Source of the DNA: Hyphomonadaceae bacterium | GTDB taxonomy: Bacteria; Pseudomonadota; Alphaproteobacteria; Caulobacterales; Hyphomonadaceae | DNA length: 64,000 bases | Direction of reading: 5' to 3' | Assembly: GCA_024742355.1 (NCBI GenBank) | Contig: JANSYM010000008.1 | Location: forward strand, 62,001-126,000 | In this document: positions 42,386 to 51,289 of the stretch, piece by piece | Position numbering within the stretch: position 1 is the stretch's first letter | Layout: every line of letters begins with the position of its first letter | The notes under the pieces: generated by a model | Seen by the model: the letters and a program-made list of their open reading frames with translations, nothing else | Told to the model about the DNA's origin: nothing | The model's database searches: none | Program-made: the position numbers and the translations under genes

Positions 42386-42571
42386 TTCGCGCACCTTCCC
42401 ATCAGAGTCGCGGATAATTCTTTGCGCCCCGATAGGATGGTTTCCAAGGGAGCGCAACATTAACTGAGCGCTTTATCCTATCCTTTTTCAGTTGGAATTC
42501 TGCCCACCATTTGTGCGACCTGGCGTCACGTCCGTGAGAACGATTTGCAACTGGATTTGGTCGCCCCGAGT

Positions 42572-43825
42572 CTACGGGCTTGCACCTGTTGTCGTTCCAG
42601 CAATTGGCGCCCGAAATCCGTGCGAAGCGAGTATCGCGAAGGCGCTCACAGAAACCAGGAATGGCATCTGCACCAGACTATCAATCGGAACAAACTGGCG
42701 CAGAGTGAGCAGGCCCCATGCGGCCGTCAGGAGTGCGATCGCCGCCCCGCGATCCATCCTCGATCTGAATACCAGCCAAATTGCTGCCGGGGTCAGGGCC
42801 GCCATTTCGTAAGCATAAGCATAGGGCGTTACCAGGATGGCGCCGGCGCCGGTCAAGGCCGCGAGATAAAGCGCAGCCCCGTCCCGCCGGGCGTGACGGC
42901 GCCACAACACAGTCACACTGACAAATACGAGCGCAGCAAGCAGCAGGTGCATCGGCATCGCAATCGAAGACGGGACCTGCCAGTATCTGAGCTGCCCGAA
43001 CAAGGTCGTCATGTTGACGGGCGGTGTGTGCGTGCCGCTGCCCGCGACGTCCGACTGCAACCTGACTACCGCATTGAAGAAGGCTGAAATCGTTTCCGGG
43101 CCAAACACCAATACCGACACAGTGTGCAGCACCACTGCCGTAACTGCCGCAACTCCAAATGCGCGCCAGGCGCCGGCCATGACATAGGCGAGCGGGATCA
43201 GGACCCCGAGCTGCGGCTTCACCGTCAACAGGCCAGCTGCCAGCCCAGCCAGCAACCAATGCGTGTTGGGCCGAAATGCTGCGGTCATGAGCAAGGCCGC
43301 GGTGAGCAGGCTGATCTGGCCGCTGGTGACCACCATCAGACACAGCGGCGAACTGAGGAGAAGGAGTGTCGCGAGACGTTGATCGCTGAGCTCCGGCGCG
43401 ACGGATCTTACCAATCGCCGAAGCGCCCAGACAAACATCGCGGCTGTCCCGAGGATCCAGACCCACAAGCTCACTTTGTACGGCATCAATGCCAACAACC
43501 CGACCAGGAAAAACATGGCCGGCGGGTACTGCCACATCATACCCAGATGTTCATTTTCGACGCGGGTCTGCAGAGCCGAGTCAAAGGCCTCAAAGTCATA
43601 GGCCTCCAGCGCACGTCCTTCGAGCGTCATATCTCCAGCTGTGTAGAAGGCGAGAAAATCGCCGCCGACAACGCCCTTCGCGCCATAACCCAAACCTGGT
43701 GCAAGCCAGGTCAGGACAAAAGTCATGACAAAAAACAAGGCGCCATAATTGATGGCGAGCCGCTGCAGGCGTGGCAACACTGCCGGCGCGCTTAGCCAGT
43801 CCCCGAGAGCTTTGAACCAGGTCAT
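42572..43825 (-). CDS. GT87 / DUF2029-like membrane glycosyltransferase
   Basis: Multi-TM; GDFLAFYTAGDMTLEGRALEAYDFEAFDSALQ and WQYPPAMFFLVGLLALMPY motifs. Confidence 0.75.
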   Translation of the reverse strand: MTWFKALGDWLSAPAVLPRLQRLAINYGALFFVMTFVLTWLAPGLGYGAKGVVGGDFLAFYTAGDMTLEGRALEAYDFEAFDSALQTRVENEHLGMMWQYPPAMFFLVGLLALMPYKVSLWVWILGTAAMFVWALRRLVRSVAPELSDQRLATLLLLSSPLCLMVVTSGQISLLTAALLMTAAFRPNTHWLLAGLAAGLLTVKPQLGVLIPLAYVMAGAWRAFGVAAVTAVVLHTVSVLVFGPETISAFFNAVVRLQSDVAGSGTHTPPVNMTTLFGQLRYWQVPSSIAMPMHLLLAALVFVSVTVLWRRHARRDGAALYLAALTGAGAILVTPYAYAYEMAALTPAAIWLVFRSRMDRGAAIALLTAAWGLLTLRQFVPIDSLVQMPFLVSVSAFAILASHGFRAPIAGTTTGASP

Positions 43826-43902
43826 GATCTATCGGCCTAGACCTGAGACCTCAAATCAAGGTTAAGACAATCAGACCGCGCGATCAGGCGGTGAACACCG
43901 CT

Positions 43903-45267
43903 CTACCGGATGACATGCCAGTCAGTTTGGCGTCCAGCGAGATAATCGACATTCTCACCGTCAAAACAAGCATCCTGCTCGAGCTTGATCTGAGCCAGCT
44001 GGCCGTCCCATTCCGGCACCGGCACCTTCACATTGCCTTCGATGGCGTAACAGGTGTTGGCATAAACCGGCCAGTCGCCGCGAACCGGTGTGTCGCCTTG
44101 ATTATCCCACATGCCAATTGTTGGTCCCGGCGCATGACCAAACATGCCAAGCGGATGCGTATAAGTTGCACAGTTCATCCCGTCCGCATCACATTTTTCG
44201 CGCGTCGCAGCGAGGACCTGATTGCCCGTTCGGCCAAGCTTATAAGAGGTCGTCAGGTGATCCTGCCAGGTGTTGCCAACGGCCAATGCCGCCTTCAGGC
44301 CATCCGGCACATCATTCTCGCCCAGATGCGCGACATAACCCATCTCCTGCGTATCGGTGCACAGTTTCAGATAACAAATCCCGACATCGGTGTGGATGAT
44401 ATCGCCGCGCAGGATCTTCCCCTCAATCCCGCAAAACGGCTGGTCGGCTTCACAGGCGAGGCCCGGGCGCTGAACGTTGACATAAGGGTTGAACCAGGGC
44501 GCGAGATTCAGGTCTTCGAAGCGCTGCCGGATATACCAGGCGACATCATCCGTGGTGGTGACACCCGGGGTGATCACACGCGATGAGAATGCCTCGCTGA
44601 TGACCGATCTGGCCAGACCGACCACGTGACCATAGGCTTCCATTTCCAGTTCACTGCGCGTTTCGATCCATCGAATGACCAGGTCTTCGGCGCTGACCAG
44701 TCGATCCGACAAATGATCTGGCAATTCTGCCACGAGTCGTTTGTGCAAGCCGTGAGTCAATCCATCCGCCACGGGCCAGTCAGCTGAAACATTGATGCCA
44801 ATCCGGTCTGGATCCTTCTCCGCGATCAAGTCGGCCAGCGCTCGCCATTGCTCGTCGAGGTCGCCGCCCTCCCATGCCGCCTCATAGGGTTCGCCCAACG
44901 GATAGCGATTGACCGTCAGGCGCTCGAACAAATCGCCATGCTTGTAAAAGACCAGAATCGTTGTCCGGCGCGCCGCAAAGGCAGGCTGTGGCACGAGCGA
45001 AAAATAGACCGGATCTTCGGCATATTCGCGATTGATCACCAGCCACATGTCGATCCCCGTCTCGTCCATCAGGGCTGGCAACAGCGTCTTGAGGCGGTCG
45101 CTGGTCACGTCATTTTCCGGCGCGATCCGATCGCGAAAATCGAGCACGGCGCGTTCACCCGACACGCTGCGGCCTTGATCGAACAAATCCTGTGAAAGCG
45201 CTGCCGGGCCGTGGATCGCGGCGTGAAAGACACTCAGACTCAAGACGATAAAGAATGCGCGAACCAT
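43903..45267 (-). CDS. M24 family metallopeptidase (Xaa-Pro aminopeptidase-like), secreted
   Basis: Signal peptide; IHTDVGICYLKLCTDTQEMGYVAHLGE; HPLGMFGHAPGPTIGMWDNQ. Confidence 0.8.
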   Translation of the reverse strand: MVRAFFIVLSLSVFHAAIHGPAALSQDLFDQGRSVSGERAVLDFRDRIAPENDVTSDRLKTLLPALMDETGIDMWLVINREYAEDPVYFSLVPQPAFAARRTTILVFYKHGDLFERLTVNRYPLGEPYEAAWEGGDLDEQWRALADLIAEKDPDRIGINVSADWPVADGLTHGLHKRLVAELPDHLSDRLVSAEDLVIRWIETRSELEMEAYGHVVGLARSVISEAFSSRVITPGVTTTDDVAWYIRQRFEDLNLAPWFNPYVNVQRPGLACEADQPFCGIEGKILRGDIIHTDVGICYLKLCTDTQEMGYVAHLGENDVPDGLKAALAVGNTWQDHLTTSYKLGRTGNQVLAATREKCDADGMNCATYTHPLGMFGHAPGPTIGMWDNQGDTPVRGDWPVYANTCYAIEGNVKVPVPEWDGQLAQIKLEQDACFDGENVDYLAGRQTDWHVIR

Positions 45268-45307
45268 GATGACTCCCCGATTGTGACATACACTCTAGGG
45301 AGCGAAA

Positions 45308-46084
45308 TCAGGAAGGGGAAGCCAGTTCGTCGGGCGCTTGTGCCAAGGCGCCTAGTGTCGCCGCGGTTTCTGCATCCGACGGAAAGAAGAGCTCAATCTT
45401 GAGATCGTCGAGCGCAAGATCTTCCGGTGTCCCGAACTGCGCAATCGTGGTGAACAGCGACAAGCGCAAATCCCCGGCCCGGTAGATGGTCGGAATCACG
45501 GGATCCACAGGCGCCGCATCTGGCGCGCGCACCAAAGAGAGTGCCTCAATCGCGGCATCGAGACGCCTGTCCCCGCCACGCGATGCACTCTCGACGCGCA
45601 GCCTTTGCGCTGTGTGATGGGCGACTTCGGGCCAGTTTTCGATCATGGCCTGAACCGACTCCTCGAGCATCAAATCAAGCAGGCTGATCCCCACCCGCGC
45701 GCCGATCAGGCCAAGCAGCTTTTTCGCAGGCATGTTCATCTGCAGGATCGTCCAATGCCGATCGACAGCAAGCGCCGGGTATGGCGCATGCTGGCGCAAT
45801 GTGTATTCGACCGCCTCTCGGATTGGGGCCATCTCATCCGAAGACCAGTCGCGTTGCGGATAGCGCGCCGCAAATCCGGCCTGTGCCAGCAGCTGGTTTC
45901 GGATCGCCAGCGGCAGATCGAGCGCATCACCGAGCCTCTGGATCATCTCGCGACTGGGATTGGCTCGACCGGTTTCCAGGAATGACAGGTGACGGGATGA
46001 GACCTCGGCTTCATGGGCGAGTTCAAGCTGGCTGTACCGGCGCGCCTTGCGCCAGGATTTCAATGCATCTGCGAATTGCGTCAT
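45308..46084 (-). CDS. XRE-family HTH regulator with MmyB-like C-terminal ligand-binding domain
   Basis: MTQFADALKSWRKARRYSQLELAHEAEVSSRHLSFLETGRANPSREMIQRL; start at ATG 46084. Confidence 0.85.
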   Translation of the reverse strand: MTQFADALKSWRKARRYSQLELAHEAEVSSRHLSFLETGRANPSREMIQRLGDALDLPLAIRNQLLAQAGFAARYPQRDWSSDEMAPIREAVEYTLRQHAPYPALAVDRHWTILQMNMPAKKLLGLIGARVGISLLDLMLEESVQAMIENWPEVAHHTAQRLRVESASRGGDRRLDAAIEALSLVRAPDAAPVDPVIPTIYRAGDLRLSLFTTIAQFGTPEDLALDDLKIELFFPSDAETAATLGALAQAPDELASPS

Positions 46085-46119
46085 GGGCCTTGTGTACCGC
46101 AAACCAGTCAGCGCGTCAG

Positions 46120-46134
46120 TTACCTCTGAGGTAA
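46120..46134. promoter_or_regulatory. Perfect palindrome TTACCTC-T-GAGGTAA, probable operator
   Basis: 7+1+7 dyad in the intergenic region between the XRE regulator and the divergent membrane-protein pair. Confidence 0.75.
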
Positions 46135-46191
46135 TTGATTTCATGTCATCCGTGCGACTAATCAACGGCTCCGCAACAAAAGGAGCGCGCC

Positions 46192-46641
46192 ATGTCACCT
46201 TCATTTCACAAGCTCTGGCTCAAAGTGACCGCGATCGTCATCGCCGCATTCGGACCGATCTTCTTTCTGGGATCGATGGAGCCGACGATCGAACCCGCAC
46301 GCTGGACGCTCGATTTCTTGAGCTGGCCACTGGATGGCGCCACCACATACGCTTCCGCCGACACACGGTTTCTGTCTGCACTGACGGGCGGGTTCCTGCT
46401 CGGTTGGGGCGTGACCGTGTGGTGTTTGTCGACCTGGGTTTACGATGCCGCCCCCGAAGGTGTGCGTAAATCGGTCCTCTTCGGTGCGCTCGCCTGGTTC
46501 TTGCTGGACAGCGCCGGATCTGCGGCATCCGGCAATGTCTCCAATGTAGTTTTCAATCTCGTATTTCTGCTCGTCGCGGTCGGCCCGCTCTGTCGTCCGG
46601 CGATTTCGGAGACAGCCCCAGCTTTGGAGCACGCGTCATGA
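46192..46641 (+). CDS. Uncharacterised membrane protein
   Basis: Multiple TM segments; strong SD AAAGGAGCGCGCC before the ATG. Confidence 0.75.
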   Translation: MSPSFHKLWLKVTAIVIAAFGPIFFLGSMEPTIEPARWTLDFLSWPLDGATTYASADTRFLSALTGGFLLGWGVTVWCLSTWVYDAAPEGVRKSVLFGALAWFLLDSAGSAASGNVSNVVFNLVFLLVAVGPLCRPAISETAPALEHAS

Positions 46642-46982
46642 CCCTGTTTCGCCTTTTCCTGTTCGCATTGTTGGCCAGCCTGTTCATCTACACCCTCCTG
46701 GTCGGCGCCGAACACGGCTGGAATCTAATCCCGCCTTTCTTCGCCGAAATCCAGGCCATGACCTGGCAAGGCCAGTTCAATTTCGATTTCATGGGCTTTT
46801 TGATACTGTCAGCGCTGTGGTGCGCCTGGCGCAATCATTTCTCGCCGCTGGGATTTGGCCTCGCCCTACTCGCTTCGACCGGTGGAATCCTGTTCCTCGC
46901 GACCTACCTGCTCATTTTGAGTTTCCACACCGGCGGCAATATAAAAACGATCCTGCTCGGCACGCGGCGCGCTCAAGAATAA
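46638..46982 (+). CDS. Uncharacterised small membrane protein
   Basis: Three predicted TM segments; ATGA overlap with the upstream gene. Confidence 0.75.
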   Translation: MTLFRLFLFALLASLFIYTLLVGAEHGWNLIPPFFAEIQAMTWQGQFNFDFMGFLILSALWCAWRNHFSPLGFGLALLASTGGILFLATYLLILSFHTGGNIKTILLGTRRAQE

Positions 46983-47011
46983 TCCTGCGGCGATTCCTCC
47001 CACGCATCCCC

Positions 47012-47042
47012 AAAAAAAAGACCCCGGCCTTCTGCCGGGGTC
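47012..47042 (-). terminator. Rho-independent terminator for the minus-strand 47051-50101 gene
   Basis: Minus strand GACCCCGGC-AGAAG-GCCGGGGTC followed by T8. Confidence 0.9.
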
Positions 47043-47050
47043 AAACTGTG

Positions 47051-50000
47051 TCAGGGTTCTCCCAAGACACCGGACGCGAGATCAATCCCGCCTCCTTTGT
47101 CGGCAAGATCGGGCGGGACCGGAATGGGCGCGATCACGAACGGGTTCTTGCCGTCAATCTCAATTTCTTGCTGCACGGGCTGACCGGATACTGTGGTTTG
47201 CAGCTGATATGTTCCGGGTGACACATTTTCGAAGCCATATTGCCCGAACGAGGCTGAGTGGCTGGTCTGCGCCTCACCTGTGTCACTGGAAATCAGTTTA
47301 ACCCACTGTCCTTCAAGGCGTTTTTCGCCTGAATCGACCACGCCATTGGCATTTCCGTCCAGGAAGATCGTTCCCCGCACCTGGCCTGACAGAATCAATG
47401 GAATGTCGACATCGGTGCGCCGGCCTGCCCCGATGGTCACGCGTGGCTGCGCATCTTCCGGCACCATATAGCCGAGCGGCAGGCTCTTCTTGCTGACCGT
47501 GACAGCGTACAGGCCCTGCTTGACGTTCTGGATGGTAAAATAGCCTTCACGTGACGTGTTCAGCGCCAGGCGTGTGCCAATCACGGTCACGCGCACGCCC
47601 GGAATGCCAGGCTCGCTGTCCTGACGAATGCCGTCGCGATTGCGGTCGAGGAAGACGCGACCATTGAGGATACCCTTGCCATCATCCGGCAAACGGCTCT
47701 GGCGCGGCGGGTTGAAGTTGACGGTTCCACGCAATCCAACAGACAGATCACTGCGACCGTCAAAATCGTCGGTATAGATCGCCGTCAGTTGCGTATTCCG
47801 TGTCAGACGATAGCGCGCCTCGACAGACCCAAGGAAACGGGTCGTCGCGGCGTTTTCTTCATCCGCGGAGAAATCCGAAAAAGCCGAGAACCGGCCTTGC
47901 AGATCCAGCTTGGAGCCAAATGTACGTCCCGCATCAACAATCGCCGAGGCGCCGGCAAATAGACGCGTTTTCTCGCCATCCCAGTTGAATGTCGCGTTTG
48001 GAGCGATCTGAACCGAGGCGTCCTTGTCATTCAGACGCTTACGGAGCGGATTGACCTGCGCTGTGGCGACAAATTGCTGAGATCCCTCAGCGCTATCCGA
48101 GCTCGTATTCTGGTATGAGGCCGTGACGCTGCCCCAGTCATAGCGCTGCATGCCGCGCAGGCGGAACGAGGTGCTGTTGCTGGCGACACCCGCCTGCTCT
48201 GTTTGCGAGGTTTGAACCACGGCTGACATGTTAGGGCCGGTTTCGCCGATCTGGGTGTTCGCAGCGACACTGAAACTTGTATCCGTCGCCGCTTCGTCGC
48301 CGCCCTGGTGGCGGACAGAGACCCGCGACGCGAATGACACTCGATTGAAAGCGCCCCAGGGCTGGTCAGCGCGCCAATTGGCGCCAACTGACAGATTGGT
48401 GCGCGCGCCGACGCGCTGATCGAACACGCCGCCAAAGTTCGGGCGCTCGGCCCCGGCGGCAAACTTCTCGCCTTCATAGCTGGCCGTCGCATTCAGGCCT
48501 GTCTGCTCATCAATGGCGTAGTTGGCAGAAGCGCGCGCACGGATGTCAGGGCCGCTTGCTGCGCCCGTGAATGCGCCAACGTCCGCGGCGACATAAGCGG
48601 ATTGCAGGCCTTTGTCGCGATTGTCGAAATAGAAGGATTTTTGACCGTTGACGACGACAGCCCCATTGCCACCATCCTCCGACACGCTGGCGGCGATGCC
48701 GACATCCTGAGTCTGATCTTCCGAAATCAGGCGTCCGCCGGCAACGAACCCGCCAAAGGTCGGCACCGCCACCGCATCACTTTCGACTTCCGATCCGGTC
48801 AGGGGCACACCTGCGGCAATCGCAATAATCGTCCCGCTCGGCTGTTGCTTGCGCCACGACGCCCCACGGATACGGTTGCCCCCAACGCCCGACAGCTCGC
48901 GGAAACTCGTGCCATAATCACCAACCGTACCGGCCCAGCCCTTCAGGGACGAGATGTCGACTGAGGCCCAGGCTGGCTGCTGCGACGCCAGGTTTTGCAG
49001 GCCACCCGCCGTTTCGATTCGCCCGCGAAGATTGTAATTGCCGACATGTGCCTGCCCCTCAAGGCGCAGTGGTCCGCGATCACTGAGCTCGTAGGACAGG
49101 TTCTCCATCGTGAATGGTGTCGAACGCGCCTCTTCGGCGACATCTGCGCCCGGCAGTGCGGTGCTGTCGAGGCGGGTATCGAGCGAGATATCGACCCGGT
49201 TCGTGCCGGGAACCAGCTTGATATGCGTGCCGGTCAGGCTTTCGACGGCGCCGAATGGCAGGAGCAACGTATCCCGCTCGGCCAGTTGCATGTCGGGTGT
49301 CACACCGCGCGGCGTGGTGTTGACCGAGATCAGACCGGTCGCCAGCTCGAGGTGAATGGCTGCCTGGTCTTGCTGGCGGCGAACCGTAACCGTCCCGCCG
49401 GAGCGCGTCAGCTGGTGACCGAGCGCCTCGACGACTGGCTCAAGCGGCACCAAGAGCACCGGCCCGATGGTGCGCGCTTCATTGTCGAACGTGTCGACAG
49501 GCGCGCCATTGACCCAGATTTCCAGCCCGAATTGCGGTTTCAGGCGATCATCCAGTGTCAATTCAATCCGGCCCTGATCGTCTTCCTGGGCGTGTGTCCC
49601 CGACATTACGGTCACTGCATTCAACCCAATCCATGGGCTCGCCAGCTCGCGCGGCTCGAAATCAGGCAGTTTCCCCAGAACCACGCGGTTTGAGCGTACT
49701 TTTCCATCGGCCATGTTGATCGACATCAGGACGCCGTCCTGGGCGCGATGATAACCGAGCAATGTGTCCTGGAGTTCGGTGCGGCTGCGCAGCGCCTCTG
49801 CGATATCGGTGAGATTGAACTCACGCACGCCTGATTCAGGCATGCGGGAGCGCACTGAGACCAATTTCCCCTCGACGATCATGTCGACATGTTCGATCGA
49901 AGCGGCAGCATCCGGCGCCTGGTCCAGAATAACTGGTTCTGCAGTGTCTATTACGATTTGAGCCGTATCTTTGGTGTAATCGATACCGGTTTCGTGGACC

Positions 50001-50101
50001 GGATTTTGGACAGTCACGTCCGCTGCAGCGCCGCTCACAGCGCTGAACAATACGGCAAGTGCCGTGGCAGAAGACCCGAAACGCAAACGCATCCTGTTCA
50101 T
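47051..50101 (-). CDS. Large secreted outer-membrane barrel/usher-like protein with C-terminal SdrD-B-like (Cna-B type) domains
   Basis: Signal peptide; N-terminal stalk-like repeats (LLVPLEPVVEALG, LLLPFGAVESLTG); alternating beta-strand mid-region; NGRVFLDRNRDGIRQDSEPGIPGVRVTV and GTIFLDGNANGVVDSGEK. Confidence 0.7.
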   Translation of the reverse strand: MNRMRLRFGSSATALAVLFSAVSGAAADVTVQNPVHETGIDYTKDTAQIVIDTAEPVILDQAPDAAASIEHVDMIVEGKLVSVRSRMPESGVREFNLTDIAEALRSRTELQDTLLGYHRAQDGVLMSINMADGKVRSNRVVLGKLPDFEPRELASPWIGLNAVTVMSGTHAQEDDQGRIELTLDDRLKPQFGLEIWVNGAPVDTFDNEARTIGPVLLVPLEPVVEALGHQLTRSGGTVTVRRQQDQAAIHLELATGLISVNTTPRGVTPDMQLAERDTLLLPFGAVESLTGTHIKLVPGTNRVDISLDTRLDSTALPGADVAEEARSTPFTMENLSYELSDRGPLRLEGQAHVGNYNLRGRIETAGGLQNLASQQPAWASVDISSLKGWAGTVGDYGTSFRELSGVGGNRIRGASWRKQQPSGTIIAIAAGVPLTGSEVESDAVAVPTFGGFVAGGRLISEDQTQDVGIAASVSEDGGNGAVVVNGQKSFYFDNRDKGLQSAYVAADVGAFTGAASGPDIRARASANYAIDEQTGLNATASYEGEKFAAGAERPNFGGVFDQRVGARTNLSVGANWRADQPWGAFNRVSFASRVSVRHQGGDEAATDTSFSVAANTQIGETGPNMSAVVQTSQTEQAGVASNSTSFRLRGMQRYDWGSVTASYQNTSSDSAEGSQQFVATAQVNPLRKRLNDKDASVQIAPNATFNWDGEKTRLFAGASAIVDAGRTFGSKLDLQGRFSAFSDFSADEENAATTRFLGSVEARYRLTRNTQLTAIYTDDFDGRSDLSVGLRGTVNFNPPRQSRLPDDGKGILNGRVFLDRNRDGIRQDSEPGIPGVRVTVIGTRLALNTSREGYFTIQNVKQGLYAVTVSKKSLPLGYMVPEDAQPRVTIGAGRRTDVDIPLILSGQVRGTIFLDGNANGVVDSGEKRLEGQWVKLISSDTGEAQTSHSASFGQYGFENVSPGTYQLQTTVSGQPVQQEIEIDGKNPFVIAPIPVPPDLADKGGGIDLASGVLGEP

Positions 50102-50119
50102 CCCCGAAGGGACGCGTCG

Positions 50120-50551
50120 CTAGCCCTGGCAGGCCTGTTGCGAGGCGATCAGCTGGCCGCAGCGGCCGCCTGCATCGCAGTTTCGGTCGAGGCTGACAGA
50201 AAAACTCTGCGCGCCGCCCCGTCCGCTGGAAGTGACCACGATACGCGGTGCACTTGGATTGGTGTCGAGCTCAAAGCGCTGATCAAGCGTCGCCATTGCG
50301 CGCCCGATCGACACCAGTTCAACCGTGTGAGAAACCCAGACAGGCCCCATTCTTGTTGCAGGTTGCAGCGTTTTCAGGCACGGCCCGGTCATCCAGACCT
50401 CGCCTGTGTCTTCATCCAGCAAAAAGCCGTTATCGCTGTCGGAAAATCCAATCCAAAGATCAGAATCTTGCAGGCCGGCATGCGCCGCTCCTGCATGAGC
50501 CACCGCAAGCGCGGCAAGCCCAGTCATAGCCCATTTCATTTTAACCACCAT
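50120..50551 (-). CDS. Small secreted protein of unknown function, likely co-transcribed with the barrel/usher-like gene
   Basis: Signal peptide MVVKMKWAMTGLAALAVAHAGAAHA; 18 bp from the downstream gene; start set at ATG 50551. Confidence 0.65.
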   Translation of the reverse strand: MVVKMKWAMTGLAALAVAHAGAAHAGLQDSDLWIGFSDSDNGFLLDEDTGEVWMTGPCLKTLQPATRMGPVWVSHTVELVSIGRAMATLDQRFELDTNPSAPRIVVTSSGRGGAQSFSVSLDRNCDAGGRCGQLIASQQACQG

Positions 50552-50758
50552 CGGTATTTTATTTTTTGTGAGCTGACCGTACCGGTTTATAGTTAATATC
50601 CCCCTTATTGCAGTGTTTTCAGGCACATGCGGTGGTTCCGATCGCGCTCGGACATCTGCCCGAAAAGAAATGAGAAATTGAGACAAGTTGAACGGTTGCC
50701 TCTGCCGCAAATCCGGGCATTATACTCCGATTAAACCCCACTAAAGGACCGTTTTTTA

Positions 50759-51289
50759 ATGACTTTTTTCAAAACCAGTGCATTCATATTGGCATCCGCC
50801 GCTGTTTTGACCGCTTGTGGTGGCGGAGGGGGCGACACCCCCGCACCAACAGAAAATACTGTTGAAAATCCGACCTCTAGTGAGAATTCCGCTACAGAAA
50901 CGCCCGCAACGCCGGCTGCGGTGGATAATTCGGAAGCCTTCGCTGCGCTGCCCGAACCGTACAAAAGTGCAGATTTCAATCGTGGCAAAAGGACATTCAA
51001 GCTCTGCCAGTCCTGCCACACGCTGAACGAAGGCGGTCAAAACCTCGTCGGACCAAACCTTTACGGCATTTTCGGACGTGAAATTGGCACCGTCGAAGGG
51101 TTCACCTACTCAAAAGCAGTGGACGAGTCAGACATTGTCTGGAGCCCAGAAATCCTCGCCGACTGGCTCGAGAGCCCGCGCAACTTCCTGCCAGGCAACA
51201 AAATGAGTTTTGCTGGCGTCCGCAAACCGGAAGACCGCACCGCTGTGATCGCCTATATCATGGCTGAAACGGGGTATTCAGGCGAGTAA
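50759..51289 (+). CDS. Cytochrome c family lipoprotein with long low-complexity linker
   Basis: Lipobox VLTAC; heme motif CQSCH; NLVGPNLYGIFGREIGTVEGFTYS; distal MSF Met ligand. Confidence 0.88.
   Translation: MTFFKTSAFILASAAVLTACGGGGGDTPAPTENTVENPTSSENSATETPATPAAVDNSEAFAALPEPYKSADFNRGKRTFKLCQSCHTLNEGGQNLVGPNLYGIFGREIGTVEGFTYSKAVDESDIVWSPEILADWLESPRNFLPGNKMSFAGVRKPEDRTAVIAYIMAETGYSGE

Noticed and set aside
42471-42485. Possible sigma-54 element before nuoA (minus strand AGGATAGGATAAAGC)
   Set aside because: -12 half is AAAGC rather than TTGC; nuo is expected to be housekeeping-controlled.
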